Below, in pieces: positions 24,810 to 33,628 of a stretch of DNA of 64,000 nucleotides (position 1 is its first letter; every line of letters starts with the position of its first letter). The notes below the pieces were generated by a model that ran no database searches, was not told the DNA's origin, and saw only the letters and a program-made list of their open reading frames with translations. The stretch comes from Pontibacter diazotrophicus (lineage in GTDB: Bacteria; Bacteroidota; Bacteroidia; Cytophagales; Hymenobacteraceae), in assembly GCF_003367245.1 (NCBI RefSeq), contig NZ_QRGR01000019.1:62001-126000 (forward strand), in the 5' to 3' direction. The translations under genes and the position numbers were made by a program.

Positions 24810-26144
24810 TTATCCAAGAAATGGACAGCGTTGTGGTGCAGCGGTTGCAGCGTGTGATGCTGCTGGTGGAACAGACGCAAAAGCAGCAGGCAACTTACCT
24901 GTTCTCCTCACATTGCTGATGACAAAGCCACTCTTTGGGTAAGTTGGCATTCTTCTGAGGCTGTAGTGCAGGTCCTGGTTCGGCACTCTGTATTCAATGG
25001 CTTCTGTCAGAAAGGCAACGGCCTGTTTCATCACTTCAATCGTAATCCATTCTCCGGCGCATCGGTGGCCGCTATCGTAGTCACCGCCGCCCTGTGGTAT
25101 AAAGTCGAACTTACTGCCTTTCCAGTACTTAAACCTTTCGGGTGAAAAAGCAGTCGGCCGTTCCCACAGCCGTTCATCGTGCAAGGTGCCGTACACGTCC
25201 AGCAGCACCAACTGACCTTCTTCAAATTCATACCCCTGCCACTCAAAATCGGATCGTGCACGAGCGCCTAAGAAGGGAGCAAAAGGATAGTATCTTCTTA
25301 CTTCCTGCACAAAATATTCCACATAGTTTTCTTCACCGGCCAGTATTCTTTGCCGGTACACCGGAAACTGGTGCAGAGCCAGGGCGGAAAATGTGATGTA
25401 TCGGGCAATAGCCACAATCGGGCGGATCAGGTTGATGAGTTCTACGGCGGCCATGTGCTGGTCCAACAGCTCTCCGTTGAGGTCACGGTGCCAGGCGACA
25501 GTATGAGCGGGTGTTCCTTCCTGTACCTGCAGTTCACCGTTTCTTACCTGCTCTATAATACGGGCGATCCATTTCTCACTTCTGATACGGGCAAATCTGC
25601 CGCGCCAGTGCCTGGGGCCTACAGCGCCAAAGGCATCTACTCTGGCAACAAAGTCATCCGCACGTTTGCTAACCTCCGACTCCTTAAGTGGTACGCCGGT
25701 CCAGGCACAGGCGCCCCGGCACATAATTTCCCGCACCTCATCAAACAGTACCACCCGGTCCATCGTCTCCCATTCAAGGGTATAAGCCTGCCATTGTGCC
25801 GCCATCAGGTCTAGTAGCCGCTTTATACTTTCCTGCGACATCACCGACATAAACATTTCCTTCCGGTGCCGGTGTGCGGCATCGTCCATAGTATGCAAGG
25901 CGTTTTCCCCTGTCAATGTTTTCTGCACCCTCTTGGGCACAGCACCATTGCGCTTGAAGTACTCATTATCGTAGAAGAGTGCTGCTCCCTCCGGGCCGTG
26001 CAGGCAGACCACCTTCTGAAGCAGAAGCCTTGTTTCAAAGATGTCTGAGTTAAATTTCCGGAACCGTCTCTGCAGGAATGGAAAGCCCTCCAGAAGTAGC
26101 TTTACGGAACTGTCTAAGGTTTTCTCTTTCGGAATGTTTGTCAT
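24810..26144 (-). CDS. Cytochrome P450 of the CYP152 fatty-acid peroxygenase type
   Basis: The 444-residue protein follows Bacillus P450-BSbeta (CYP152A1) from end to end. It shares 'KSLD'-like starts (KTLDSSVKLLLEGFPF), 'PKRVQKTLTGENALH', 'WTGVPLKESEVSKRADDFV', 'VDAFGAVGPRHW', 'VQEVRRYYPFAPFLGARA', 'LLDVYGTLHDERLW' and the heme loop 'PQGGGDYDSGHRCAGE' with C362 (C363 in BSbeta). R241-P242 in 'LIRPIVAIA' corresponds to the Arg-Pro that holds the fatty-acid carboxylate and replaces the usual acid-alcohol pair, so the enzyme should use hydrogen peroxide directly to hydroxylate or decarboxylate fatty acids, without a redox partner. None is encoded nearby. ATG 26144 gives MTNIPKEKTLD, matching BSbeta; the upstream ATG adds 14 residues. 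Confidence 0.93.
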   Translation of the reverse strand: MTNIPKEKTLDSSVKLLLEGFPFLQRRFRKFNSDIFETRLLLQKVVCLHGPEGAALFYDNEYFKRNGAVPKRVQKTLTGENALHTMDDAAHRHRKEMFMSVMSQESIKRLLDLMAAQWQAYTLEWETMDRVVLFDEVREIMCRGACAWTGVPLKESEVSKRADDFVARVDAFGAVGPRHWRGRFARIRSEKWIARIIEQVRNGELQVQEGTPAHTVAWHRDLNGELLDQHMAAVELINLIRPIVAIARYITFSALALHQFPVYRQRILAGEENYVEYFVQEVRRYYPFAPFLGARARSDFEWQGYEFEEGQLVLLDVYGTLHDERLWERPTAFSPERFKYWKGSKFDFIPQGGGDYDSGHRCAGEWITIEVMKQAVAFLTEAIEYRVPNQDLHYSLRRMPTYPKSGFVISNVRRTGKLPAAFASVPPAASHAATAAPQRCPFLG

Positions 26145-26380
26145 AGCTAAAGAATAGTAGTGTAAGGGGCGCTGATACAATGCCACTTCCCAGCAATACA
26201 GTGGGGAGGAGACTTGTAAAGTTAACTACGGACGGCAGGGGGGGAGGTTATGGCCTAAAACCATCGTCGCTTATTTAAAAGCGTTTCTTAAAGCTGAAGG
26301 ATTAGCCTGGTATAGCTGGCTAAATGAATTATGGAGCAGAAAAGGATAGTTGCAGTAGCTTTGCGAAATTATGATAGTAA

Positions 26381-26421
26381 AAAGCAGATGGGCAGCTCTT
26401 TTTGAGCTACCCATCTGCTTT
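26381..26421 (-). terminator. Terminator of the amidase gene
   Basis: A long stem (AAAGCAGATGGG...AGCTC at 26381-26398 and GAGCT...CCCATCTGCTTT at 26404-26421, one mismatch) with a TTTTT loop. It abuts the stop of the minus-strand amidase gene. T's follow on the minus strand only weakly. Confidence 0.7.
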
Positions 26422-27447
26422 TTACCGTGACTTATAGTCAGAAATAATGCCATCGCAAATCCAGTTGGCAAGTGCCTGCCGGTTGTTTGCGATGACGAAT
26501 CGCCTTTGGTCTAAATCGTTGCGAATATTGCCAAGCTCAATAAACACGGTAGGCGGATGCGTGTATTTGATGACGTACAGGCTGCTGCGATGCGACACAT
26601 TACCGAAGTAGTCGCGGTTTGGCTGATAGCGTTTATACTTTGAAGTAAAGGTCTGGTGTATTGCTTCTGCCATTTTCTGGCCCAGTGCACTGTTCTCGTG
26701 GTGGTAAAAGAACACATCAATGTTCTGGCTCTTGCTGCGGCTGTCTACGTGTATCGCGAGCATGCGCTGATAGGCACCTTTATGCTGTGCGTACAGGTTG
26801 TTGATGGCCCGGGTGCGCTGGCGGAGACGAGCTGTCTGGCCATGGGCTACTTTCTCGTTCGGGTAATTGATTTCATCGGTATCCATCAACAGCACATTTT
26901 CATCCCGGATGCCATCATTCGGGTCCTGCACAATCATGTATACAGTCGCGCCATGCTCCATCAGCACACGGGCCAGCCGGATGGTGACATCATAGGCATA
27001 TTCATCTTCGGCCAGCTGATAAGAGCCGTATTTTCCGACAGCGCCCGGATCGGGGCCGCCATGCCCGGAAGACAAGTAATAAACCGCCCCTTTTAGTTGC
27101 TGGTCTTTAATTTCTACATTCGCATATTTTTTGCCGAACAGCGAAACGTCCATCCCTTTTGGCACTGCTGCTTTGCTTGTTGCTGTAGCAGGGGCATTGG
27201 CAGCTGTCTCAGAGGAAACTGATGGCAGCAAATATGTTTTCCCGGCAAAGAGGCTGTTGTCTTTTCCTATATTTTTCTGGTTTAGCTCCAGAAAAGAATT
27301 GAGGTGATTCGAAAAGTCCAGCCCATGCCGGCGAAGCAGGGTGTAAATTCCATCCCCTTTTTTAGCAACAACCTTTAGATAAGAGTCCTGGCCATAGGTT
27401 GTCAGGCTGGTAACAAGCAGAAATAACAGCGTTAAATATGTTTTCAA
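26422..27447 (-). CDS. N-acetylmuramoyl-L-alanine amidase
   Basis: The protein has a signal peptide (KTYLTLLFLLVTSLTTYGQ), a LysM-like segment (about 25-75: 'VVAKKGDGIYTLLRRHGLD' to 'SLFAGKTYLLP') and an Amidase_3 zinc domain. Likely zinc ligands are His in 'LSSGHGGPDPGA', Glu in 'LAEDEYAYDV' and His in 'LAIHVDSRS'; 'TVFIELGNIRND' contains the catalytic Glu. It cuts the bond between MurNAc and the stem peptide in the periplasm, during division or wall turnover. The start is uncertain: GTG 27468 gives eight extra residues, while TTG 27447 gives a more typical signal peptide, and no ATG fits. A terminator closes it. Confidence 0.88.
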   Translation of the reverse strand: MKTYLTLLFLLVTSLTTYGQDSYLKVVAKKGDGIYTLLRRHGLDFSNHLNSFLELNQKNIGKDNSLFAGKTYLLPSVSSETAANAPATATSKAAVPKGMDVSLFGKKYANVEIKDQQLKGAVYYLSSGHGGPDPGAVGKYGSYQLAEDEYAYDVTIRLARVLMEHGATVYMIVQDPNDGIRDENVLLMDTDEINYPNEKVAHGQTARLRQRTRAINNLYAQHKGAYQRMLAIHVDSRSKSQNIDVFFYHHENSALGQKMAEAIHQTFTSKYKRYQPNRDYFGNVSHRSSLYVIKYTHPPTVFIELGNIRNDLDQRRFVIANNRQALANWICDGIISDYKSR

Positions 27448-27752
27448 AACATCAGACTTTTTCGGCACACGACATATTTCAGGCGATAATACTAAAAAAA
27501 ATCAAGGAAGGAAAATAGAGGGATTTTATGTCGGGTTCCTGTTTTACTAGTTGAAGTACTCACTTGTCTTGTATAACAAATTGCTTATCAGTAGGATGTA
27601 AGGTTGGTGAGTGAGGCAAAACAGAGCCGTAGCGGATGCTTAAATTTTATAGCAGGTGCTCATGAATGCTGCTATGAAACTAACGCCCAGCAAAAGCATA
27701 ATAATGGCGGAAGGAGTGGCCTCAAGGGGTATAGGAAAGAAAGCCTGTGAAA

Positions 27753-28502
27753 TCAGGTCCAGCGACTGAGAAACTGGTTGAATGTCTCCTTGTATTGGTC
27801 ACTTACAGCAATGTTGGTTTCGCCAATCTGGACTCTGTTACGGGAAACAGCGCTTATCTTATCCAGGGCCACAATAAAAGAACGGTGTATGCGCATGAAT
27901 TTTCTTGCCGGCAGTTTCTCCTCCAGTGCTTTCAGGCTTGTGAGTGACAGGATGGCTTTGGCTTCGCTTTCCAGGTGCACTTTTACATAATCTTTCAGCC
28001 CCTCAATGTATAAAATGTCGTTAAAGGCGATTCTTACCAGTTGATATTCCACTTTTAGAAACAGATACTCTTCTTCAGGCGCAGTAACTGCCGGAGGCAG
28101 CACAGGGGCGGGTGCTGCCTTATGTAGCAGCCCGGCATAAGCCTGAGCTTTACTGGCCGCCTTCAGGAAATCGACGTAGTTGAAAGGCTTTACCAGGTAA
28201 TCCAGCGCATCCACCTTATACCCCTCCAGGGCATACTGGCTGAAGGCTGTCGTAAAGATAATCCGGGGGCCGATACCATACTCGCCTTTATCCAGCACAC
28301 GCGCCAGTTCGATACCACTCAGGTCGGGCATCTGGATATCCAGAAACACCAGGTCCACCGGCTGCTGATGCAGCCCCTGCAAAGCTTCCACTGCACTGGA
28401 ATAGCGGCCTACAAGCTGCAGGAACGGTGTCTGTTCAATGAAGGCTGCAATCAAGCCCAGCGCCAGGGGTTCATCGTCAACGGCAATGCATTTCAGCGTC
28501 AT
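27753..28502 (-). CDS. LytTR-family response regulator
   Basis: The 249-residue protein has a receiver domain (residues 3-120) with the phospho-acceptor Asp in 'LVFLDIQMPDLSGIELA' and the switch Lys in 'ALDYLVKPF', then a LytTR DNA-binding domain (about 148-249, 'FLKVEYQLVRIAFNDILYIEGLKDYV', 'RIHRSFIVALDKI'). It should bind direct repeats as a dimer when phosphorylated by the kinase encoded just upstream, whose stop overlaps its start by four bases (ATGA). The pair is divergent from the large receptor gene at 29830, a plausible target (inference). Confidence 0.93.
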   Translation of the reverse strand: MTLKCIAVDDEPLALGLIAAFIEQTPFLQLVGRYSSAVEALQGLHQQPVDLVFLDIQMPDLSGIELARVLDKGEYGIGPRIIFTTAFSQYALEGYKVDALDYLVKPFNYVDFLKAASKAQAYAGLLHKAAPAPVLPPAVTAPEEEYLFLKVEYQLVRIAFNDILYIEGLKDYVKVHLESEAKAILSLTSLKALEEKLPARKFMRIHRSFIVALDKISAVSRNRVQIGETNIAVSDQYKETFNQFLSRWT

Positions 28503-29563
28503 GATAAGTTCAGCTTTAAGTGTACCCGGTATTCATTTTCCGGCGTCTTTTCTGTAACGGCCAACGTGTATTGACCCGGATACAGCAGGTCAAGCCGTCT
28601 GCTTGTGTTAGCAAGCCCTATACCGCTGCTCTCCTCCAGCACTACCCGCTTTTCAGGCAGTACCGTGTTGCGTACAACCAATTCTACTATTCCCGCTTGC
28701 TGGTGTATGGCAATATGGATGTTGCTGGGCAGCAAAGCACTTACGCCGTGCTTAAAAGCATTCTCCACATAAGGCAGGAACAACATTGGAGCAACCGGTA
28801 TATCCCGTACAGGGTTTGGTTTATCAAACGTTACCGTTACTTTTTCCGTCAGCCGCAGTTTCATCAGGTTAATGTAGTCCTGCATAAACTCAATTTCCTT
28901 GCTGAGCAGGGTGGTGCCGGATTGTGTTTCATACAGCACGTACCGCATCATCCGGGACAAAGTATGAAGGGCCTCCCGTGAAGTTTCGATGTTGATCATC
29001 GTGAGGGCGTAGATGCTGTGCAGGGTATTAAAGAAAAAATGCGGGTTTATCTGCGCCTTCAGAAAAGACAATTCAGAAGTAATTTTTTGCTTCTCCAGGC
29101 GCTGTCTGCTTGCCTCATCTGTTTGCCATTTCTGCACCACGCTGATGGTGGTGCTGATGCCTAACAACATAAGGGTGGTTAAAGAAAAAATAGGGTGTGG
29201 CCGGAATGAAAAATTATTTGACTGCGCCTCTATTTTATCCGGGAACGTTCTGTGCATCAGTTCAGGCAGGTTTAGCCAATAGTCAATGGCTGAAAATAAA
29301 AAGAGAACCACAACGAAGGCTCCCAAAATAGCAAGCACAAACCAACCCATCCGGTTCCGGAACAGCAGCCGGGGCACCAGTAATTTTATGTTCAGGTAAA
29401 ACAGCCCGACCCACAGGGCAAATACAAAGCTCTGCTTTACCCAGAATTGAACGGGTAGCTCAATATTCCAGGCTAAGGGCTGGCAAAGGAGCAGCAGCAA
29501 GCCAAGCAGTACCAGCAGTTGAATCAGGAGGTACCCGTGGCGATTAATGAAGGTGTTTGCCAT
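28499..29563 (-). CDS. LytS/YehU-type sensor histidine kinase
   Basis: The 354-residue protein has four N-terminal membrane helices (about 10-30, 42-62, 74-95, 123-142), then a His_kinase domain with the phosphorylated His in 'KAQINPHFFFNTLHSIYAL' and an HATPase with N-box 'LPYVENAFKHGV' and G-box 'SSGIGLANTSRRLDLLY'. It lacks a separate sensor domain, so the stimulus is probably sensed in the membrane. It phosphorylates the LytTR regulator encoded downstream with a four-base overlap. A promoter box TATGTTTG lies at 29592-29599. Confidence 0.93.
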   Translation of the reverse strand: MANTFINRHGYLLIQLLVLLGLLLLLCQPLAWNIELPVQFWVKQSFVFALWVGLFYLNIKLLVPRLLFRNRMGWFVLAILGAFVVVLFLFSAIDYWLNLPELMHRTFPDKIEAQSNNFSFRPHPIFSLTTLMLLGISTTISVVQKWQTDEASRQRLEKQKITSELSFLKAQINPHFFFNTLHSIYALTMINIETSREALHTLSRMMRYVLYETQSGTTLLSKEIEFMQDYINLMKLRLTEKVTVTFDKPNPVRDIPVAPMLFLPYVENAFKHGVSALLPSNIHIAIHQQAGIVELVVRNTVLPEKRVVLEESSGIGLANTSRRLDLLYPGQYTLAVTEKTPENEYRVHLKLNLS

Positions 29564-29591
29564 TACAATGGTTAAGTTATCATAATATAGA

Positions 29592-29599
29592 CAAACATA
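29592..29599 (-). promoter_or_regulatory. Candidate -7 box of the two-component operon
   Basis: TATGTTTG on the minus strand fits TAnnTTTG; the transcript would start about 23 bases before the kinase ATG. No clear -33 element. Confidence 0.4.
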
Positions 29600-29829
29600 A
29601 AATTAATGTACTACGAATGCCTCTCTTATCTGCAGAGCAGGCGATTTTACCGACCGCTTGCCGCTATTTCATCTATAGTTTACTACATGGGCAGGATGTT
29701 CAACGGATATATGAAACCATCGGCTGCCATGGGTAATTCATCGGCGTTTAGTGGGAGCCAGTCTATTCTGTTTTTTTATCAGGTTAAGAAAGAGTTGCTT
29801 TGTTCAGTTCTATTTGAAAAATCGACGCC

Positions 29830-32787
29830 ATGAAAAAAACATATCTCTCTGCCCTCGTGCTAGCCTGCCTGTGCCAGGTGGCCGTTGCGCAGTCTCCCTC
29901 AGACGGAGGGAGGGTCTTAGCTTCCAGTAGCCCGGTCAATGCGGCTGCTTCACAGAAAAATGTAGCCGCCCGCATTACAGGTACGGTGGTGGACGCTGCC
30001 ACTCAGCAGCCGGTACCATACGCCACCATTGCCTTGGTTAACCCCGCTACAAGCAAACCTGTGGATGGCACGATGGCCGACGGCCAGGGCAAGTTCTCCC
30101 TGGAGAAGGTAGCCAGTGGTACCTACAGGGTGGCGGTTTCTTTTATCGGCTATGAGGCGAAGACCATAGACATAGAGGTGAAGAATGCAGCTGTTGACCT
30201 GGGGAAAATCACCATCAGCTCTACTGCTAAAGCCCTTCAGGAGGTAGTGGTGGAAGGACAGCGGGCCATGATTGAGGAGAAAGTGGACCGCACGGTGTAC
30301 AACGCCGAGAATGATGAGTCGAACAGGGGCGGGGATGCTGCAGACGTACTGCGCAAAGTGCCGATGCTTTCTGTTGATTTAGATGGCAACGTGTCAATGC
30401 GCGGCAGCCAGAATATCCGGGTATTGATAAACAACCGTCCCTCTACCATCACAGCCGGCAGCGTGGCCGATGCCCTCAAGCAGATACCAGCCGATATGAT
30501 AAAATCTGTGGAGGTTATCACGTCTCCATCTGCTAAATACGATGCGGAAGGCTCTGCCGGTATCATTAACATCGTCACCAAGAAGAATACCCTGCAGGGT
30601 GGTACCCTGAACATTGACACCGGCGTTGGTTTAAGAGGCTCCAACCTGGGCCTGAACGGCAGCTACCGTGTTGGCAAGATGGGTTTCTCTTTGGGCGGTT
30701 TTGGCCGTGCCGGCTATAACATGCCTGGCAGTTTCGAGAACGAGCAGACGACGGTAACAGATGATCAGCAGAATGTGATACGGCAGGAGGCGGAAACTCG
30801 GAACAACATGATGTTCGGGCGCTATTCTTTTGGCTGGGACTATGACATCAATGAGAAAAACTACATCAATGCCTCTGTGCAGTATGGCTTGCGCAACGGT
30901 CATAATTTTCAGGACGGTCTGCTCACGCAGCGTTACCAGGAAGGCACCTTGTTCAGCAGAACACTTCGGGATGTGGAAGTAACAGATAACTCCGGAACAG
31001 TTGACGTAAACCTTAACTATACCCACACCATTAAGCCGCAGCAGGAATTCAGTATCCTGACGCAGTTTAGCCGAAACAACCGCACCAACGACTTCCTGAA
31101 CGAAATTTACAACAGCAGCGGGAGCGATTTGGAGAGCCGCCTGAAAAACATAAACGAAAGCTTTAATCAGGAGTCTACTGTGCAGTTGGATTATACCAAC
31201 CCGATAGGCAAGAACCAAATGGTGGAGTTAGGAGCGAAGCAAATCATGTGCCAGGTTACCAGCGACTATGAGACATTTACTGCCGGTGGAACAGGACCAT
31301 TCACGGTAGTGGAAGGCACCAACCTGAGCAATGTGTTCAACTATAACCAGAATATTTCGGCCGGGTATTTTTCTTACACCCTGACCACTGCCAACAACTA
31401 CAGCATGAAGGCGGGTGCCCGTTACGAGTACACCACCATCAACGCTGATTTCGAGGACGGCGACGAGGCGGTGTATATTCCGTCGTATGGTGTGCTGGTG
31501 CCGAGTGTGAACCTCTCTAAAAGGCTGCAGGACGGCAACACCATTAAACTTGCTTACAACCGCCGCATACAAAGGCCTTCTCTGCAGTTCCTGAACCCGA
31601 ACGTGCAGAACCCGAACCAGGTTTTACCAACGGTGGGTAACCCGGAGCTGGATCCGGAATACACCAACAATTTTGAATTGTCGTACAGCACGTATTTTAA
31701 ATCTACTTCTCTGAACTTCTCGACCTTTGTCCGCAATACCAATAACTCCATACAGGCCTTGAGGAAACCGGCGGATGACGGGGTGTTGGTGACAACATTT
31801 GCAAACATCGGTCAGGAAGAGGCCTATGGTGGTAGTGTGTTCGGAAGCATTAACCTGAGCAATAAACTGACGCTGAACGGAGGAGGGGATGTTTACTACG
31901 CGGTTCTGAGCAACAACGTGGATGACTTAACCCAGCGTGCCAGTAACAGTGGCCTGGTGTACAATATACGCGCAATGGGTAACTATAAACTGGGGCAGGG
32001 CTGGGGCATACAGGGCTTCGGCTTCTACCGTGGACGACAGGTACAGCTGCAAGGTATGCAAGGTGGTTTCGGAATCTACAGCCTGAACTTAAAAAAAGAA
32101 TTCAACGAAGGTAAGGGCAGCATTGGCTTTGGTGCGGAAAACTTCCTGTCTCCGACTATTGCAGTGAGAAATGAACTCAACTCACCCACTTTCAGCCAGA
32201 CAAGCACCAACGTAATGCACAACATGAACTTTAGGATCAACCTCAGCTACCGTATCGGTAAAATGACGTCAGATGCCCCACGCAGAACAAAGAAATCTGT
32301 TAATAACGACGACTTGAAAGGTGGCAGTGAAGGCGGTGTTCAGGATGCCGGTGCACAGCAGGGAGGTGGAGCCTCTCAGGGAGGTGCACCAGGCATGGCC
32401 CCGGGTGGCGCTGCAAAGCCAGCCGTGGGAGCAGGAGAAAAACCCGTGCAGGCACCAGCAGGAGCACCTGCCGCAAAGCAGGCAGCCACAGACAGCACAG
32501 CGACGCAGGCAGGCGACGTTACCGGCCGCTGGCAGGGTAAAATGGGAGAGCAAGACTTCATACTGAACTTAGTTGCTGATGGCACTACATTAACTGGTAC
32601 TGCACAGTCTCCTATGGGACAGCTGCCTATCTCAGATGGTACGGTTGCCGGTGATACTATTTCATTCAGACTTTCCTTTGGTGAAAGAACAATTCTTTAC
32701 AAAGGCAGGACAGAAGACGAAAAGTTGTATCTTACTGTAGACTTTCAGGGCCGCGCAGTGGAAGGAACGTTGGAGCGGGTAAAGTAA
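29830..32787 (+). CDS. Outer-membrane receptor (TonB-dependent type) with extra C-terminal domain
   Basis: The 985-residue protein has a signal peptide (MKKTYLSALVLACLCQVAVAQ), a carboxypeptidase-like domain (about 48-135, 'ITGTVVDAATQQPVPYATIAL'), a plug domain ('ADVLRKVPMLSVDLDGNVSM', 'IKSVEVITSPSAKYDAEGSAG') and a long barrel ending near 812 ('NFRINLSYRIGKMTSDAPRR'). Unusually, about 170 residues follow: a Gly/Ala/Pro/Gln linker (815-895) and a compact beta-rich module (896-985) starting 'VTGRWQGKMGEQDF' with repeats of the type LTGTAQSP, DGTVAGD and VEGTLERVK. The barrel is of the phylum's common OMP_b-brl family; no SusD neighbour. The LytTR pair lies divergently upstream. Ligand unknown. 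Confidence 0.87.
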   Translation: MKKTYLSALVLACLCQVAVAQSPSDGGRVLASSSPVNAAASQKNVAARITGTVVDAATQQPVPYATIALVNPATSKPVDGTMADGQGKFSLEKVASGTYRVAVSFIGYEAKTIDIEVKNAAVDLGKITISSTAKALQEVVVEGQRAMIEEKVDRTVYNAENDESNRGGDAADVLRKVPMLSVDLDGNVSMRGSQNIRVLINNRPSTITAGSVADALKQIPADMIKSVEVITSPSAKYDAEGSAGIINIVTKKNTLQGGTLNIDTGVGLRGSNLGLNGSYRVGKMGFSLGGFGRAGYNMPGSFENEQTTVTDDQQNVIRQEAETRNNMMFGRYSFGWDYDINEKNYINASVQYGLRNGHNFQDGLLTQRYQEGTLFSRTLRDVEVTDNSGTVDVNLNYTHTIKPQQEFSILTQFSRNNRTNDFLNEIYNSSGSDLESRLKNINESFNQESTVQLDYTNPIGKNQMVELGAKQIMCQVTSDYETFTAGGTGPFTVVEGTNLSNVFNYNQNISAGYFSYTLTTANNYSMKAGARYEYTTINADFEDGDEAVYIPSYGVLVPSVNLSKRLQDGNTIKLAYNRRIQRPSLQFLNPNVQNPNQVLPTVGNPELDPEYTNNFELSYSTYFKSTSLNFSTFVRNTNNSIQALRKPADDGVLVTTFANIGQEEAYGGSVFGSINLSNKLTLNGGGDVYYAVLSNNVDDLTQRASNSGLVYNIRAMGNYKLGQGWGIQGFGFYRGRQVQLQGMQGGFGIYSLNLKKEFNEGKGSIGFGAENFLSPTIAVRNELNSPTFSQTSTNVMHNMNFRINLSYRIGKMTSDAPRRTKKSVNNDDLKGGSEGGVQDAGAQQGGGASQGGAPGMAPGGAAKPAVGAGEKPVQAPAGAPAAKQAATDSTATQAGDVTGRWQGKMGEQDFILNLVADGTTLTGTAQSPMGQLPISDGTVAGDTISFRLSFGERTILYKGRTEDEKLYLTVDFQGRAVEGTLERVK

Positions 32788-32797
32788 AGCTTAAAGC

Positions 32798-32828
32798 AAA
32801 GCACCAGGGGAAACTACCCTGGTGCTTT
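32798..32828 (+). terminator. Terminator after the receptor gene
   Basis: A perfect 12-bp stem (AAAGCACCAGGG / CCCTGGTGCTTT) with a seven-base loop, 11 bases after the stop. The T-tract is short (TTTG). Confidence 0.75.
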
Positions 32829-32878
32829 GAATATATATAGTTGCAGACATTGTTTCTAAACCTTAAACTTTTCTTTAT

Positions 32879-33550
32879 ATGAAAAACTATCCAGTACTTT
32901 TAAGCACCCTGGCGCTTGCCACAGTGCTTTACAGCTCTAGCGTAACAGCAGCAGACAATCCTGCTAAAAAAGCCACTACCACTGCAGTAGCAGCTACCAC
33001 TTTACCAGTGAACACGGCCAGCAGCACCATGACCTGGAATGCTAAGAAATTTGGCGGTGAGCATACCGGTAACGTGAAAATTGCGAATGGTAGCCTGGAA
33101 GTAAACGGGCGCAAATTGGTAGGAGGTAATTTCGTAATAGACATGACCTCTATCACGGACACCGATATTACCAATCCTGGCTCCAACAAAAAGCTGACTG
33201 ACCATCTGAAATCAGAAGATTTCTTTTCAGTGGAGAAGCATCCAAATGCCACTTTTAAAATAACCAGCGTAAGCCCTGTCGCAAAACCAAAAGCGGGAGA
33301 GCCCAATTATTCTGTAACCGGTGATCTGACCATAAAAGGCATAACCAATGCCATCACTTTCCCGGCTACCGTTAAAACGGACGGAAAATCGGCTGAGGCA
33401 GCTGCCAAGATAGAACTGGATCGCACTAAGTGGGACATTAAGTACCGATCCGGCATGCTGGGTACGGCAGCTGATAAAATTATTGACGACACCTTTACTA
33501 TAGACCTGAAGCTAGTTGCGGGTGCTGGCAATCAACTAGGTAAAAAGTAA
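32879..33550 (+). CDS. YceI-family periplasmic protein
   Basis: The 223-residue protein has a signal peptide (MKNYPVLLSTLALATVLYSSSVTA) and a YceI lipocalin-like barrel (about 48-215): 'STMTWNAKKFGGEHTGNVKI', 'FVIDMTSITDTDI', 'DHLKSEDFFSVEKHPNATFKIT', 'VTGDLTIKGITNAITFPA' and 'FTIDLKLVA' mark the family. YceI proteins bind isoprenoid or other long-chain lipids in the periplasm. It is followed 78 bases later by the intradiol dioxygenase on the same strand; no terminator lies between them, so cotranscription is possible. Confidence 0.93.
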   Translation: MKNYPVLLSTLALATVLYSSSVTAADNPAKKATTTAVAATTLPVNTASSTMTWNAKKFGGEHTGNVKIANGSLEVNGRKLVGGNFVIDMTSITDTDITNPGSNKKLTDHLKSEDFFSVEKHPNATFKITSVSPVAKPKAGEPNYSVTGDLTIKGITNAITFPATVKTDGKSAEAAAKIELDRTKWDIKYRSGMLGTAADKIIDDTFTIDLKLVAGAGNQLGKK

Positions 33551-33628
33551 ATAATAGCCTTCAGTACCAGAAGGGAGATATAAAGCATTAGAAATTTAGC
33601 ACTTTCTCTTTATTTACCTGGAGTCAAC

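Noticed and set aside
26422..29563. Amidase and LytTR pair as one regulon
   Set aside because: The gap of about 280 bases and independent starts give no evidence for a link.
29606..29833. 75-codon plus-strand frame before the receptor gene
   Set aside because: Composition is not protein-like, no family recognised, and it overlaps the receptor start and the region that should hold two promoters.
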